From Sandaracinaceae bacterium (GTDB taxonomy: Bacteria; Myxococcota_A; Polyangia; Polyangiales; Houyiibacteriaceae), in contig JACKEI010000002.1 in NCBI GenBank assembly GCA_020633075.1, positions 186,001 to 250,000 on the forward strand: 64,000 nt of DNA. The letters run 5' to 3'. Position numbers and translations under genes: made by a program. This document shows positions 39,977 through 48,652 of the stretch, in pieces. The notes beneath the pieces are model-generated. The model was not told where the DNA came from. It worked only from the letters and a program-made list of their open reading frames with translations, and did not search any database. Numbering within the stretch: position 1 is the first letter of the stretch; every line of letters starts with the position of its first letter.

Positions 39977-41278
39977 ATGCAGCGCGTCTTCGTCACCGGC
40001 GTTGGAGTCGTCAGCTCGCTGGGCTACGGCCGGCAGGCGTTCCTGGACGCCACCGTGGCAGGCAAGAGCGCGGCGCGTGAGGTGGCCCTCTTCGACACGA
40101 GCGGCATGGACCGCAACATCGCATGCGAGGTGCACGACTTTCGCCCCCGCGACTTCCTGAGCGCGGCCGAGACACGTCGCACGGGGCGTTGTTCGCAGTT
40201 CGCGCTGGTCGCTTCGCGCATGGCGGTCGAAGACGCCGGGCTCTCCGAGGAGCAGCTGGCGGGCCGGCGCACCGCGGTGATCTTCGGCACCACCATGGGC
40301 GAGGCCAACCTGCTGGGGCAGCTGGACCGCAAGTGGATTCACGAGGGGGAGCAGGCCGTCTCGCTGGCGCGCTTGCCCGCGTACGGCACCACGCTGCTGC
40401 CCATCCACGTCGCGCGCGCGTTCGGTGCCGCAGGCATGGTGCAGACGCTGCCCGCGGCCTGCGCGGCGGGCAACTACGCCATCGGCTACGCGGCGGATCA
40501 GATCCGGCTCGGTCGCGCCGACGTGGTCATCTGCGGCGCCGCCGAGGTGATCGAGAAGCTGCAGTACGCCGGGTTCGTGCGCCTCGGCGCCATGGCGCCG
40601 GATCGCTCGCGCCCCTTCGACAAGGACCGCAGCGGGCTGCTGGTGGGGGAGGGGGCCGGCGCGCTGGTGCTGGAGTCGGCGCGCCACGCGGAGGCGCGCG
40701 GGGCGACCCTGCTGGCCGAGGTGGGCGGCTACGGGCTGGCCTGCGACGCTCACCACATCACGCGGCCGGAGCCCAGCGGGGCTGGCAGCGCGCGCGCCAT
40801 GCGTGAGGCCATCCGCGCGAGCGGCATCACCCCGCGCGACGTGACCTTCCTCAACGCCCACGGCACGGCGACGCCCACGAACGACACCGTGGAGAGCCGC
40901 GTGGTGCGCGACATCTTCGGCGACTACCGCGTGCCGCTCACCAGCCTCAAGGGAGGCATCGGCCACTGCATGGGAGCTGCGAGCGCCATCGAGGCGGTCA
41001 GCTGTGTGCTCAGCATCGTGCACGGCGTCATCCCGCCCACCATCAACTTCGAGACGCTGGACCCGGTGTGCGACGTGGACGTGGTGACCGAGGCGACGGA
41101 GCGGCCGGTCGACGTGGTGCTCAACAACTCGCTGGCCTTCGGCGGTTACGACGCGGTGGTGGCCTTCGCGAAGCCCGGCCGCCTGCCGGAGCCCTACGCA
41201 GGCCTCGCCAGCGCCGCGCACGCGGAGGCGGACGCTCGCGACGCGGCGGACGCGCTGGACGACGAGGAGGCGGGCTGA
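39977..41278 (+). CDS. Beta-ketoacyl synthase (FabF-type)
   Basis: The 433-residue enzyme has the full thiolase-fold condensing triad: Cys162 in AACAAGN, His295 in NAHGTATP and His330 in LKGGIGHCMGAA, with Lys325. It would extend an acyl chain by decarboxylative condensation with malonyl-ACP. The start at 39977 is preferred to an in-frame one 14 codons upstream because the fold begins MQRVFVTGVGVVSSLG. Its TGA overlaps the ATG of the next gene by one base, so the two are made in equal amounts, as for ketosynthase/chain-length-factor pairs. The last ~35 residues are Ala/Asp-rich. Confidence 0.94.
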   Translation: MQRVFVTGVGVVSSLGYGRQAFLDATVAGKSAAREVALFDTSGMDRNIACEVHDFRPRDFLSAAETRRTGRCSQFALVASRMAVEDAGLSEEQLAGRRTAVIFGTTMGEANLLGQLDRKWIHEGEQAVSLARLPAYGTTLLPIHVARAFGAAGMVQTLPAACAAGNYAIGYAADQIRLGRADVVICGAAEVIEKLQYAGFVRLGAMAPDRSRPFDKDRSGLLVGEGAGALVLESARHAEARGATLLAEVGGYGLACDAHHITRPEPSGAGSARAMREAIRASGITPRDVTFLNAHGTATPTNDTVESRVVRDIFGDYRVPLTSLKGGIGHCMGAASAIEAVSCVLSIVHGVIPPTINFETLDPVCDVDVVTEATERPVDVVLNNSLAFGGYDAVVAFAKPGRLPEPYAGLASAAHAEADARDAADALDDEEAG

Positions 41279-42447
41279 TGGAGCTGGCGATCACCGGTGT
41301 GGGCATCGTGAGCGGTCTCGGCGTCGGCCGGGAAGCCTTTCACAGCGCGCTCAGCGACGCGGCCGCGGCACGGGCCAAGGCCTTTCGCGGCGCGAGCGAG
41401 GTGCTCGAGGCCTTCCCCGACGCGAACACGGCCGAGGTGTGGGACTGGGACCCGAAGCCGTGGCTCGGCGACAAGGGCCACCGCAACAACGACCAGCTCA
41501 CCAAGTACCTGATCGCCGCAGCGAAGCAGGCGCTGATCGACGCGGGCATCAAGGACGCGGAGGGCGTCTTCCTGCGCTACGCGGGCGAGCGCGTGGGCAT
41601 CTCCTCGGCCACGGCCTATGGCTCGCTCGACGCCATCGCCGAGCTGAACCGCGTCGCGGAGCTGGAAGACCCCCGCTACATCAACCCCCAGCGCTTCCCC
41701 AACACGGTCATCAACGCCGCCGCAGGCTACGTCAGCATCTGGGAGGGCCTCATGGCCCCCAACACCACCATCGTGGACGGCAACTGCGGCAGCCTGGACG
41801 CGGTGCTCAGCGCCTACACGCACCTCGCGTTCGGGCGCGCCGACGCCATGCTCGTCGGCGGGGGCGAGATCGTCTGCGAGTCCCTCTACGTGGCCCTGGC
41901 CAAGCTGGGTGTGCTGGCGGACATGCGCTCGGACGGACTCGGCATCAGCGTGGGCGAGGGCGCCGCGTTCTTGGTGGTGGAGGACGCCGAGCGCGCTTGG
42001 GAGCGCAGCGCCAACGTGCTGGGCTACATCCGCGGCTACGGCACGGCCTTCGACGCGCCCCAGAGCGAGGCGGTGCTCGTGCACGCGGGCAGCGACGCGG
42101 TGCAGGCGGCCATCCAGCTGGCGCTCGCGGAAGCCGAGATCGAGCCCGACGAGGTCGACGTGGTCGCGTCGGCCCGCTGTGGCCTGCCCAGCATCGACGA
42201 CGCGGAGCTACACGGCATCCGCGCGGTCTTCGGCCACGATGTGTGCGTGGTTGCGCCCAAGCAGCTGACCGGCGAGAACTTCGGCGCGGCTGGCGTGTTC
42301 GGGATGGTCATGGCGCTCGCGTGGATGAACGGCGCGAGGGCCGAGCCGCGCGTCGCTGGCCCCAAGCCCGGCGAGGTCGGGACCGCCGTGGTGGTCTCGG
42401 TGGGTTACTACGGCAACGTCAGCGCAGTCGTTGTCACGAAAGAGTGA
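41278..42447 (+). CDS. Ketosynthase-like protein without catalytic histidines (chain-length-factor-like)
   Basis: The 389-residue product has the ketosynthase fold (MELAITGVGIVSGLG, then GLGISVGEGAAFLVVEDA). Cys170 in DGNCGS keeps the nucleophile position, but the first His is replaced (SARCGLPSID where AHGT is expected) and the second is Glu333 (LTGENFGAAG where GH is expected). It therefore cannot be a standard condensing enzyme. Translational coupling to the complete ketosynthase suggests a heterodimer partner that sets chain length, as in type II polyketide and aryl-polyene systems. An acyltransferase role through Cys170 is an alternative. Confidence 0.88.
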   Translation: MELAITGVGIVSGLGVGREAFHSALSDAAAARAKAFRGASEVLEAFPDANTAEVWDWDPKPWLGDKGHRNNDQLTKYLIAAAKQALIDAGIKDAEGVFLRYAGERVGISSATAYGSLDAIAELNRVAELEDPRYINPQRFPNTVINAAAGYVSIWEGLMAPNTTIVDGNCGSLDAVLSAYTHLAFGRADAMLVGGGEIVCESLYVALAKLGVLADMRSDGLGISVGEGAAFLVVEDAERAWERSANVLGYIRGYGTAFDAPQSEAVLVHAGSDAVQAAIQLALAEAEIEPDEVDVVASARCGLPSIDDAELHGIRAVFGHDVCVVAPKQLTGENFGAAGVFGMVMALAWMNGARAEPRVAGPKPGEVGTAVVVSVGYYGNVSAVVVTKE

Positions 42448-42449
42448 AC

Positions 42450-43682
42450 ATGAGCTGGATTGTCGACAAGTCGTACAGAGAGCTGGCGCGCATCCGCGAG
42501 GCGAAGGAGAAGCAGGTCTACCCCTACTTCAAGCCCTTCGAGTCGGGTGGGCTGCACAGCACCATCAACGGTCAGCCCATCGTCAACTTCAGCTCCAACG
42601 ACTACCTGGGGCTCACGACGCACCCGAAGGTCAAGGAGGCCTCCATCGAGGCGGTGAAGCGCTACAGCTGCGGCCTCAGCAGCAGCCGCGTGCAGGCCAC
42701 CACCACGGCGCACGTGGAGCTGGAGGAGCGCCTGGCCGCTTGGTACGGCTACGAGAGCTGCCTGCTCTTCACCACGGGCTACCAGGCCATGGTCGGCACC
42801 ATCATGTCGCTGGCCGATCAGGACACCACGCTGGTGCTCGACAACCTGAGCCATGCCTGCATCCTCGACGGCACCTTCATGGCGGCCGGGACGCCGCGCA
42901 TGGCGCCCGAGGTGCGCTTCTTCAACCACAACAGCGCGCGCTCACTGCGCCGCATCCTGGGCTCGCGCGAGCGCAAGAACGCCATGGTGCTGCTGGAGGG
43001 CATCTACTCGCTGGACGGTGACGAGGCGACCATCCAAGAGCTGTGCAAGGCCGCCGGTGAGTTCGAGAACACCGTGGTGGTCTGCGACGACGCGCACGGC
43101 ACCGGCACGCTCGGCAAGGGCGGACGCGGCATCTTCGAGAAGTACGACCTGCGCGCCGAGCTGCCCGTCATCGTCAGCACCTTCAGCAAGACCTTCGGGG
43201 GCATCGGCGGCATCCTGCTCGGGCAGAAGGACGTGGTCGATCACGTGAAGCACTACGCGCGCTCGTTCCTGTTCAGCGCGTCGCTCCCGGTGCCCATCGT
43301 CGCGGCCGCCGCGACCATCCTCGACATGCTCGAGGACCACGGCGAGGAGCTGGTGGCCGAGCTGCACACCAAGGCCGCCTACATGCGCAAGAACCTGACC
43401 GACCTGGGCTTCGACCTGGGCCTCAGCAACACGCACATCATGCCGGTCATGTGCCGCGACGAGCGCAAGGCCCTGTTCACCCACGTGGCCATGATGGAGA
43501 GCGGTGTGATGATGGTGCCCATCACGTACCCCGGCGTGAAGAAGGGCGAGGAGCGCCTGCGCCTCAACGTCACGCGCGGGCACACCTACGAGGACATGGA
43601 CAAGGCCCTCGAGCTGTTGAAGATCTACGGGGAGGCCTTCTTCATCCTGGGTGGCGACGAGCTCGCGCCGATGGAAGAGTAG
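42450..43682 (+). CDS. Alpha-oxoamine synthase (BioF/KBL/SPT family)
   Basis: This family condenses an acyl-CoA or acyl-ACP with an amino acid, with loss of CO2, giving an alpha-amino ketone. The 410-residue protein shows NFSSNDYLGL, SHACILDG (PLP-stacking His), CDDAHGTG (PLP Asp/His, 213-216) and STFSKTFGG with Lys247 as the Schiff base. The length and motifs are typical, but BioF, Kbl and serine palmitoyltransferase cannot be separated by eye. No biotin genes are nearby, while FAAL, ACP and ketosynthases are. A long-chain acyl-ACP substrate, and hence a sphingoid-like amino ketone, is therefore the favoured inference. It follows the previous stop by 2 bases. Confidence 0.93.
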   Translation: MSWIVDKSYRELARIREAKEKQVYPYFKPFESGGLHSTINGQPIVNFSSNDYLGLTTHPKVKEASIEAVKRYSCGLSSSRVQATTTAHVELEERLAAWYGYESCLLFTTGYQAMVGTIMSLADQDTTLVLDNLSHACILDGTFMAAGTPRMAPEVRFFNHNSARSLRRILGSRERKNAMVLLEGIYSLDGDEATIQELCKAAGEFENTVVVCDDAHGTGTLGKGGRGIFEKYDLRAELPVIVSTFSKTFGGIGGILLGQKDVVDHVKHYARSFLFSASLPVPIVAAAATILDMLEDHGEELVAELHTKAAYMRKNLTDLGFDLGLSNTHIMPVMCRDERKALFTHVAMMESGVMMVPITYPGVKKGEERLRLNVTRGHTYEDMDKALELLKIYGEAFFILGGDELAPMEE

Positions 43683-43685
43683 GGC

Positions 43686-44909
43686 ATGAGCGCCTCGCCC
43701 CCACCCGTCCCGACTCCGCAGCTCGGCTCGCGGGAGGGCTGGTTCGAGGCGCTGCGTCCGTTCGCGTACCTCAACCACGCGGCCGTGTCGCCCCACAGCG
43801 CGCCACTCCGCGCTGCCGTCACGCGCTGCATGGACGCGTACGCGAGCGAGGGCATCGGCGGCTTCGGGGGCACCCTCGCGCGACGCACGGCGCTGCGCGG
43901 GCGGCTGGCGGCGCTGCTGGACGCGGGCGCGGACGAGGTGGCCTTCGTCCCCAACACCACCACCGGCGTCATCTCCGTGGCGCAGTCCATCGCATGGAAG
44001 CCGGGAGACCGGGTGGTGCTCTTTCGCGGGGAGTTCCCGGCCAACACGACGCCCTGGCAACAGGCGGCGCTTCAGTACGGGCTACGGCTGGAGTGGCTGG
44101 ACCTCGCGGACTTCGACGCCAGCAACGAGGCCGGGCTCGCGGCGCTCGACGAGGCGCTGCGCGTTGGCGTTCGCCTCGTCGCGGTCAGCGCCGTGCAGTT
44201 CAAGTCGGGCCTGCAGATGCCACTGGCGGAGATGGCCCGCCGCTGCCACGAGCGCGGCGCGGAGCTCTTCGTCGACGCCATTCAAGGCTTTGGCGCGACG
44301 CCCATCTCCACCACGATGGGCTTCGACTACCTCGCGGCGGGGGGCCACAAGTGGCTCATGGGCGTCGAGGGCGCCGGCCTCTTGTACGTGCGGCGCGAGC
44401 GCATGTCGCAGCTGCTGCCCCGCCTCGCCGGGTGGCTCGGCCACGAGCACGCCTTCGACTTCCTGGTGCGCGGCCCCGGCCACCTGCGCTACGACGCCGC
44501 GTTCCGTCGGGACGCGGAGGTGTTCGAGCCGGGCACCCAGAACGTGCTTGGCTACGAGGCGCTGGGGGTCGGTATCATTCCGGCCGAGACGCTGGGGGTC
44601 GCGGCCATCCACGCTCACGTCAACGCGTACCTGGACGCGCTCGAGAGGGGCTTGTTGGCGTTGGGCTTTCGCTCCCTGCGAGCCCCCGAGGCCGCGCGTC
44701 GCTCCACCATTCTCTCCGTCGAGACGCCGGCAGGTCTCGACCCCGTGCGCTTGCACGGGGAGCTGAGCGCGCGCAGCGTGGTGTGCGGCCTGCCCGACGG
44801 CGTGCTGCGCTTCTCACCGCACTTCTACAACCACGTGAGCGAGGTCCAGGGCGTACTAGACGCGACCCACGACGCCCTCACGCACCTCCAGGCTCTCCCC
44901 CGCTCATGA
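43686..44909 (+). CDS. Class V aminotransferase/cysteine desulfurase-like PLP enzyme
   Basis: The 407-residue product has the class V pattern: YLNHAAVSPHSAP at the N-terminus, VPNTTTGV (phosphate binding), FVDAIQGFGA with Asp197, and GGHKWLMG with Lys222 for PLP. It resembles isopenicillin-N-epimerase-like and cysteine-desulfurase-like members more than IscS, since the catalytic Cys loop is not evident. It starts 3 bases after the alpha-oxoamine synthase and overlaps the DUF420 gene by 4 bases, so it is part of the pathway. It could transaminate or epimerise the amino-ketone product or supply its amino acid; the reaction is unknown. Confidence 0.88.
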   Translation: MSASPPPVPTPQLGSREGWFEALRPFAYLNHAAVSPHSAPLRAAVTRCMDAYASEGIGGFGGTLARRTALRGRLAALLDAGADEVAFVPNTTTGVISVAQSIAWKPGDRVVLFRGEFPANTTPWQQAALQYGLRLEWLDLADFDASNEAGLAALDEALRVGVRLVAVSAVQFKSGLQMPLAEMARRCHERGAELFVDAIQGFGATPISTTMGFDYLAAGGHKWLMGVEGAGLLYVRRERMSQLLPRLAGWLGHEHAFDFLVRGPGHLRYDAAFRRDAEVFEPGTQNVLGYEALGVGIIPAETLGVAAIHAHVNAYLDALERGLLALGFRSLRAPEAARRSTILSVETPAGLDPVRLHGELSARSVVCGLPDGVLRFSPHFYNHVSEVQGVLDATHDALTHLQALPRS

Positions 44910-45424
44910 CCTCGAGCTCCGACCGTCGCTTCTTCGTCTTCAACGCGCTGGTGTCCACGGCCGCGTTCGCCTTCCTGATCTGGCTCACGCTCATCCAGAA
45001 CGGCGTGGCCGGGGTCGAGGCGGACCTCTCGTTCGTGCCGGCCGTGAACGCCGGGCTCAACACCCTGTCGACCCTGTTGTTGCTCGGTGGCTTCGCGGCC
45101 GTTCGCAGCGGCCGGCGCGAGCTGCACAAGCGGCTCATGGTCAGCGCCTTCGCGTGCAGCGCGGTGTTCCTGGTGGGCTACGTCCTGTACCACGCCGTGC
45201 ACGGAGACACGCACTACGAGGGGTCGCTGCGGGGGCTGTATCTGCTCATCCTCGGCACGCACATCCCCCTCTCGATGGCCATCGTTCCCGGCGCGCTCAC
45301 CGTCTTCTGGTTCGCCTACCGCGGGGAGTTCGAGCGCCACAAGCGCGTGGCGCGCGTGATCCTACCCATCTGGCTCTACGTGTCGGTCACTGGCGTGCTC
45401 ATCTACTTGATGCTGCACGGCTGA
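44906..45424 (+). CDS. DUF420 membrane protein
   Basis: The 172-residue product has five predicted membrane helices (for example ALVSTAAFAFLIWLTLI, TLSTLLLLGGFAAV, FACSAVFLVGYVLY, LLILGTHIPLSMAIV and VILPIWLYVSVTGVLIYLML). Conserved His residues lie in or near the helices (LHKRL, YHAVH, GTHIP), as in the DUF420 family often found near cytochrome oxidase genes. Function is not established. Here it overlaps the aminotransferase gene (ATGA) and closes the plus arm. A haem- or quinone-linked oxidation or desaturation step is possible, but only as a guess. Confidence 0.88.
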   Translation: MTSSSDRRFFVFNALVSTAAFAFLIWLTLIQNGVAGVEADLSFVPAVNAGLNTLSTLLLLGGFAAVRSGRRELHKRLMVSAFACSAVFLVGYVLYHAVHGDTHYEGSLRGLYLLILGTHIPLSMAIVPGALTVFWFAYRGEFERHKRVARVILPIWLYVSVTGVLIYLMLHG

Positions 45425-45478
45425 CGCGTGGCGGCTGGGCAACGGCCGCGCAGGCGCAGCAGACTGCAAGGCGTCAGG

Positions 45479-46054
45479 ATGCGTCCCATGTTCCACCTTG
45501 CGCCTCCGACCGACGACCAAGTCCTCGCGCTGCTCCGCAGCCGCGCCGACGAGCCCTTCACGTATCGTGACGTCGGCCTGACCCGCACCCCCCTCTCGGT
45601 CGCCCCGCCGGGCTTCGTGCTGGACCGCTACGGGGCGGAGCTCGGTCGCGGGCGTGAGGTCTTCGACCGTGCGTGCGCCGCGTTGGCACGCATCGACAAC
45701 TACCCACCATCGTTCACCCGCGTCGTGCGCGCTCCGGGGGAGCTCGCGCCGGGCTCCTTGTTCGCGACGGTGGCCAAGCACTTGGGCTTCGTGTCGGTGC
45801 ACCCCTGCCGCGTGATCTACGTGGCGCGCGAGCCCAACAGCTACGCCTTCGGCTTCGGCACGCTGCCCGGTCACGCGGAGAGTGGGGAGGAGAGCTTCCG
45901 CGTCACGCTCGAGGGCGAGGTCGTGCGCTACTCCGTGCAGGCCTTCTCACGCCCTCACGGACTGCTCGCGCGCCTCGGCGGCCCCGTCGCGCGGGCCTAC
46001 CAGCTGCGCTTCCAACGCGAGACCCTCGAGCGCATGCGCGCGCTCTCGCGCTAG
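45479..46054 (+). CDS. DUF1990 family protein
   Basis: The 191-residue product shows the DUF1990 pattern: YRDVGLTRTPLSVAPPGFVLDRY near the N-terminus, VVRAPGELAPGSLFATVAKHLG in the middle, and CRVIYVAREPNSYAFGFGTLPGHAESGEESF with VRYSVQAFSRPHGL near the C-terminus. The family function is unknown; it may bind a small hydrophobic ligand. ATG 45479 with AAGG upstream is preferred to the longer frame. The TAG stop is followed in frame by a further 55 codons of coding-like sequence. Confidence 0.85.
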   Translation: MRPMFHLAPPTDDQVLALLRSRADEPFTYRDVGLTRTPLSVAPPGFVLDRYGAELGRGREVFDRACAALARIDNYPPSFTRVVRAPGELAPGSLFATVAKHLGFVSVHPCRVIYVAREPNSYAFGFGTLPGHAESGEESFRVTLEGEVVRYSVQAFSRPHGLLARLGGPVARAYQLRFQRETLERMRALSR

Positions 46055-46222
46055 CGCTGGTACGGTCGCCCAGGCCTCGCACGCACCGACGAGGGCTACG
46101 TGCCGCTGCTGGGCCCGCGCCAGCGGCGCGCGCGCAACCAGGACCTCCTCTTGCTCCAGGCGGCGCTGCTCGAGGCCATCGAGGCCAAGGGCCTGAGCGT
46201 CGGTGAAGCGCCAGCCAGCTAG
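46055..46222 (+). pseudogene. Coding-like remnant in frame after the DUF1990 stop
   Basis: After the TAG, the same frame stays open for 55 codons to another TAG and translates as RWYGRPGLARTDEGYVPLLG, continuing to a helical end (LLLLQAALLEAIEAKGL). Nearly every codon ends in G or C, like real genes here. There is no convincing start; a GTG about 45 bases in is possible. It is probably the 3' remnant of a lost gene or an occasional extension of the DUF1990 product. It just overlaps the end of the convergent cstA-like gene. Confidence 0.35.
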
Positions 46223-47943
46223 GCGGGGTCGCTCGAAGTGGGCCGCCGTGCGGCGCCGAGGCCCTCGAACAGCATGCCCGCCAGCAGGACCAGCAGGCCG
46301 CTGGCGATGCCAGCCAGCAGCGCGTTGCCCTGCGCGAAGAAGGTGGCGATGTCACCCACCAGCGCGAGCGTGGCGATGACGATGACCAGCAGCATGGGCA
46401 CCAAGAGGGGCCACGCGGGGCGGCCACGGCGGTGGACGTACAGGGCGATGACCATGAGCGTCAGCGCTGCGAGCAGCTGGTTGCTGGCGCCGAAGATGGG
46501 CCAGAGCACCCAACCCACCGCGCGACTCTGGCCCGTCGCAGGATCCGTCGTCTCGGCGAAGGCCAGCGCCATGGCCGGCAGGACGGCCAGCGCGGTGCCG
46601 ACGTACGCGTTCTCGAAAGGCCGGAACGACAGCGCGCTGCCCAGCTCCGCGAAGATGAAGCGCTGAATGCGCGTGGCGGTGTCGAGGGTGGTCGCCGCGA
46701 ACGAGATGACGAGCACCGCCATGAGGGTGCGCGCCACGTCGGTTGGGAAGCCGATGGCCTCCAAGAACGCGCCGCCACCGAGCACGAACGCCGACGCGTT
46801 GTTGACCGAGGCGTGCCCCCAGCTCTCGTAGTAGACGCCCCAGCTGAGGTCCGCGACAGCGCCCTGACCCGGCAGCGTGCAGCTGCCGACGAGCCCGATG
46901 CCGGCCACCGCCGCGAGCGTCGCGAGCAGGGCGAGCGTGCCCTCCCCCAGCATGCTTCCGTAGCCGATGGGGCGCGCGTCCCGCAGGCGGTCCAGCTGCT
47001 TGCTGGTGGTCCCCGACGACACCAAGCCGTGGAAGCCGCTGATGGCCCCGCAGGCGATGGTCACGAAGAGGACCGGAAAGATGGGCGGAGCCCCGTCTCC
47101 CGTGGTGCGCAGCGCCGGCGCGTCGAAGCTGGGGTGCGACACGAAGAGGCCCACGAAGAGCAGCAGCAGGCCCACCGCGAGCTGGTGCGAGTTGATCAGG
47201 TCCCGCGGCTGCAGCAGCAGCCACACGGGCAGGAGGCTCGCCAGCGCGGAGTACGCAAACAGGAAGAGCATCCAGCCCTTCACGGCCGTCGTCCGCTCCA
47301 CGCCGAGCGCGACGAAGTCGACCGGGACCTTCACGCCGACGAAGACGGCCCCGTACAGCACGGCCAGCGCCAGCAGGGACGGCCACAGCGCGCCGCCGCG
47401 GCGGCGGTAGATCCACCACCCCACCAGCGCCGCCACGACGATCTCGATGTTGATGGGGATGACGCTGGCCGGCTGCGACACGAAGAGCCCGGCGATGGCC
47501 ATGGCGAAGACCGCGAGCACCAGCCACACGATGATGATCACGAAGCACAAGAACAGCAGTCGGGCCCGCGGCCCGATGACGCTCCCGGCGATGTCCGCGA
47601 CCGAGCGGCCGCGCTCGCGCGCGCTCACCACCAGCGCGCCGAAGTCGTGCGCAGCCCCCATGAAGATGGTCCCGACGACCACCCACACCAGCGCAGGGGC
47701 CCAGCCCCAGTAGGCCGCCACGCAGGGCCCGATGATGGGCGCCGCGCCAGCGATGGAGGTGAAGTGGTGCCCCTGCAGCAGGTGCATCGGGGTCGCCACG
47801 AAGTCGTGTCCGTCCGCTAGCGCATGCGCCGGCGTGACGATGACGTCGCCGTCCTCGAAGACCCTCTCACCCAGGAAGCGAGCGTAGAGCCGATAGGCGA
47901 GGGCGAAGCAGGCGAGGACAACCAGCGCGGCGAGGGCAGCCAT
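46219..47943 (-). CDS. cstA: Carbon starvation CstA-family transporter
   Basis: The 574-residue integral membrane protein has about 15 hydrophobic helices. The CstA signature appears near the N-terminus: GHDFVATPMHLLQGHHFTSIAGAAPIIGP and the acidic GTIFMGAAHDFGALVVS. CstA proteins take up pyruvate or peptides during carbon limitation. The protein is somewhat shorter than E. coli CstA (701 residues), matching the shorter CstA class. No yjiY-linked two-component genes or small YbdD partner is seen beside it. The gene is monocistronic. Confidence 0.92.
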   Translation of the reverse strand: MAALAALVVLACFALAYRLYARFLGERVFEDGDVIVTPAHALADGHDFVATPMHLLQGHHFTSIAGAAPIIGPCVAAYWGWAPALVWVVVGTIFMGAAHDFGALVVSARERGRSVADIAGSVIGPRARLLFLCFVIIIVWLVLAVFAMAIAGLFVSQPASVIPINIEIVVAALVGWWIYRRRGGALWPSLLALAVLYGAVFVGVKVPVDFVALGVERTTAVKGWMLFLFAYSALASLLPVWLLLQPRDLINSHQLAVGLLLLFVGLFVSHPSFDAPALRTTGDGAPPIFPVLFVTIACGAISGFHGLVSSGTTSKQLDRLRDARPIGYGSMLGEGTLALLATLAAVAGIGLVGSCTLPGQGAVADLSWGVYYESWGHASVNNASAFVLGGGAFLEAIGFPTDVARTLMAVLVISFAATTLDTATRIQRFIFAELGSALSFRPFENAYVGTALAVLPAMALAFAETTDPATGQSRAVGWVLWPIFGASNQLLAALTLMVIALYVHRRGRPAWPLLVPMLLVIVIATLALVGDIATFFAQGNALLAGIASGLLVLLAGMLFEGLGAARRPTSSDPA

Positions 47944-47998
47944 GACCGAGACCGTTGCCGCGAAGGGTGCGCGAGGTCAACCCTGCTGCCTGCCGGCC

Positions 47999-48373
47999 TC
48001 AGTCACGCGTGCGGCACATCTCCGCCATCTTGCCAAACGAGTCCATCACCCGCGCGCGCATGTCGGGACTGAGCGCGCTCTCGTCCACCGCGTCCTGCAT
48101 ACACGCGAGCCAGGCGTCGCGCTCGGCCGGCCCGATGTCGAACCGCTGGTGGGCCGCCGGGATGACCACGCGCCCGAAGCGCTCGTTGTAGCGCTGTGGG
48201 CCGCCCATCCAGCCGATCAGGAAGGTGGCGAGCTTGTCCGACATCACCGCCAGGTCGTCCTCGTGCATGGCGCGGATGACCGCGGCGTCGGGGCGCGTCC
48301 CCATGACCTCGTAGAACCGGTCGACGAGCGCGCGCACGCCCTCGTCGCCGAGCTGTTCGTAGGGGGTGTTCAT
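47999..48373 (-). CDS. Group II truncated haemoglobin
   Basis: The 124-residue protein has the 2-over-2 globin pattern: TPYEQLGDEGVRALVDRFYEVM, the distal-side helix, DKLATFLIGWMGGPQRYNERFG, and the proximal His75 in VVIPAAHQRFDIG. Such globins bind O2 or NO and help detoxify reactive species. ATG 48373 (AAGG upstream) is chosen; a longer frame adds 13 poor residues. The loop before the proximal His is slightly divergent. It may be coupled to a small upstream ORF by an ATGA overlap. Confidence 0.88.
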   Translation of the reverse strand: MNTPYEQLGDEGVRALVDRFYEVMGTRPDAAVIRAMHEDDLAVMSDKLATFLIGWMGGPQRYNERFGRVVIPAAHQRFDIGPAERDAWLACMQDAVDESALSPDMRARVMDSFGKMAEMCRTRD

Positions 48374-48576
48374 GCCTTGGAATCTAGCGGAAGTCTGCTG
48401 CGGCGAAAGCACTCGTCCAACGCACCGCGCGCGTCATCGTCCGACACGTAGCCCGCGTACGAGCTCGTCGGACAGCCGCGCGCAAGGCCTGCGCGTCCAG
48501 AGGTGGGGCGCGCAAGCCTCGCTCTGCCAACACCCCGTCCGTCACGGCGCGGCGAGATGAACAGGGCTCCGTGCAA
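48370..48576 (-). CDS. Possible small ORF upstream of the truncated haemoglobin gene
   Basis: A 68-codon frame ends in SYAGYVSDDDARGALDECFRR and further residues, overlapping the haemoglobin ATG by 4 bases (ATGA), which is typical of real coupled genes. The N-terminal half is Arg/Gly-rich and less protein-like. No family is recognised. The region 48374-48652 holds nothing else clear apart from the ribosome site of the next plus-strand gene. Confidence 0.25.
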   Translation of the reverse strand: MHGALFISPRRDGRGVGRARLARPTSGRAGLARGCPTSSYAGYVSDDDARGALDECFRRSRLPLDSKA

Positions 48577-48652
48577 GGGATTTCCCTACAGTTGTCCACC
48601 TGGCTCGCTTCCTGCTTTGTCCAGGAGCGCACCCCCACCAGGAGACGACCCC

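Noticed and set aside
42450..43682. BioF for biotin synthesis
   Set aside because: No bioA, bioD, bioB or bioC nearby, whereas FAAL, ACP and ketosynthase genes form a tight operon with it; the general oxoamine synthase name is safer.
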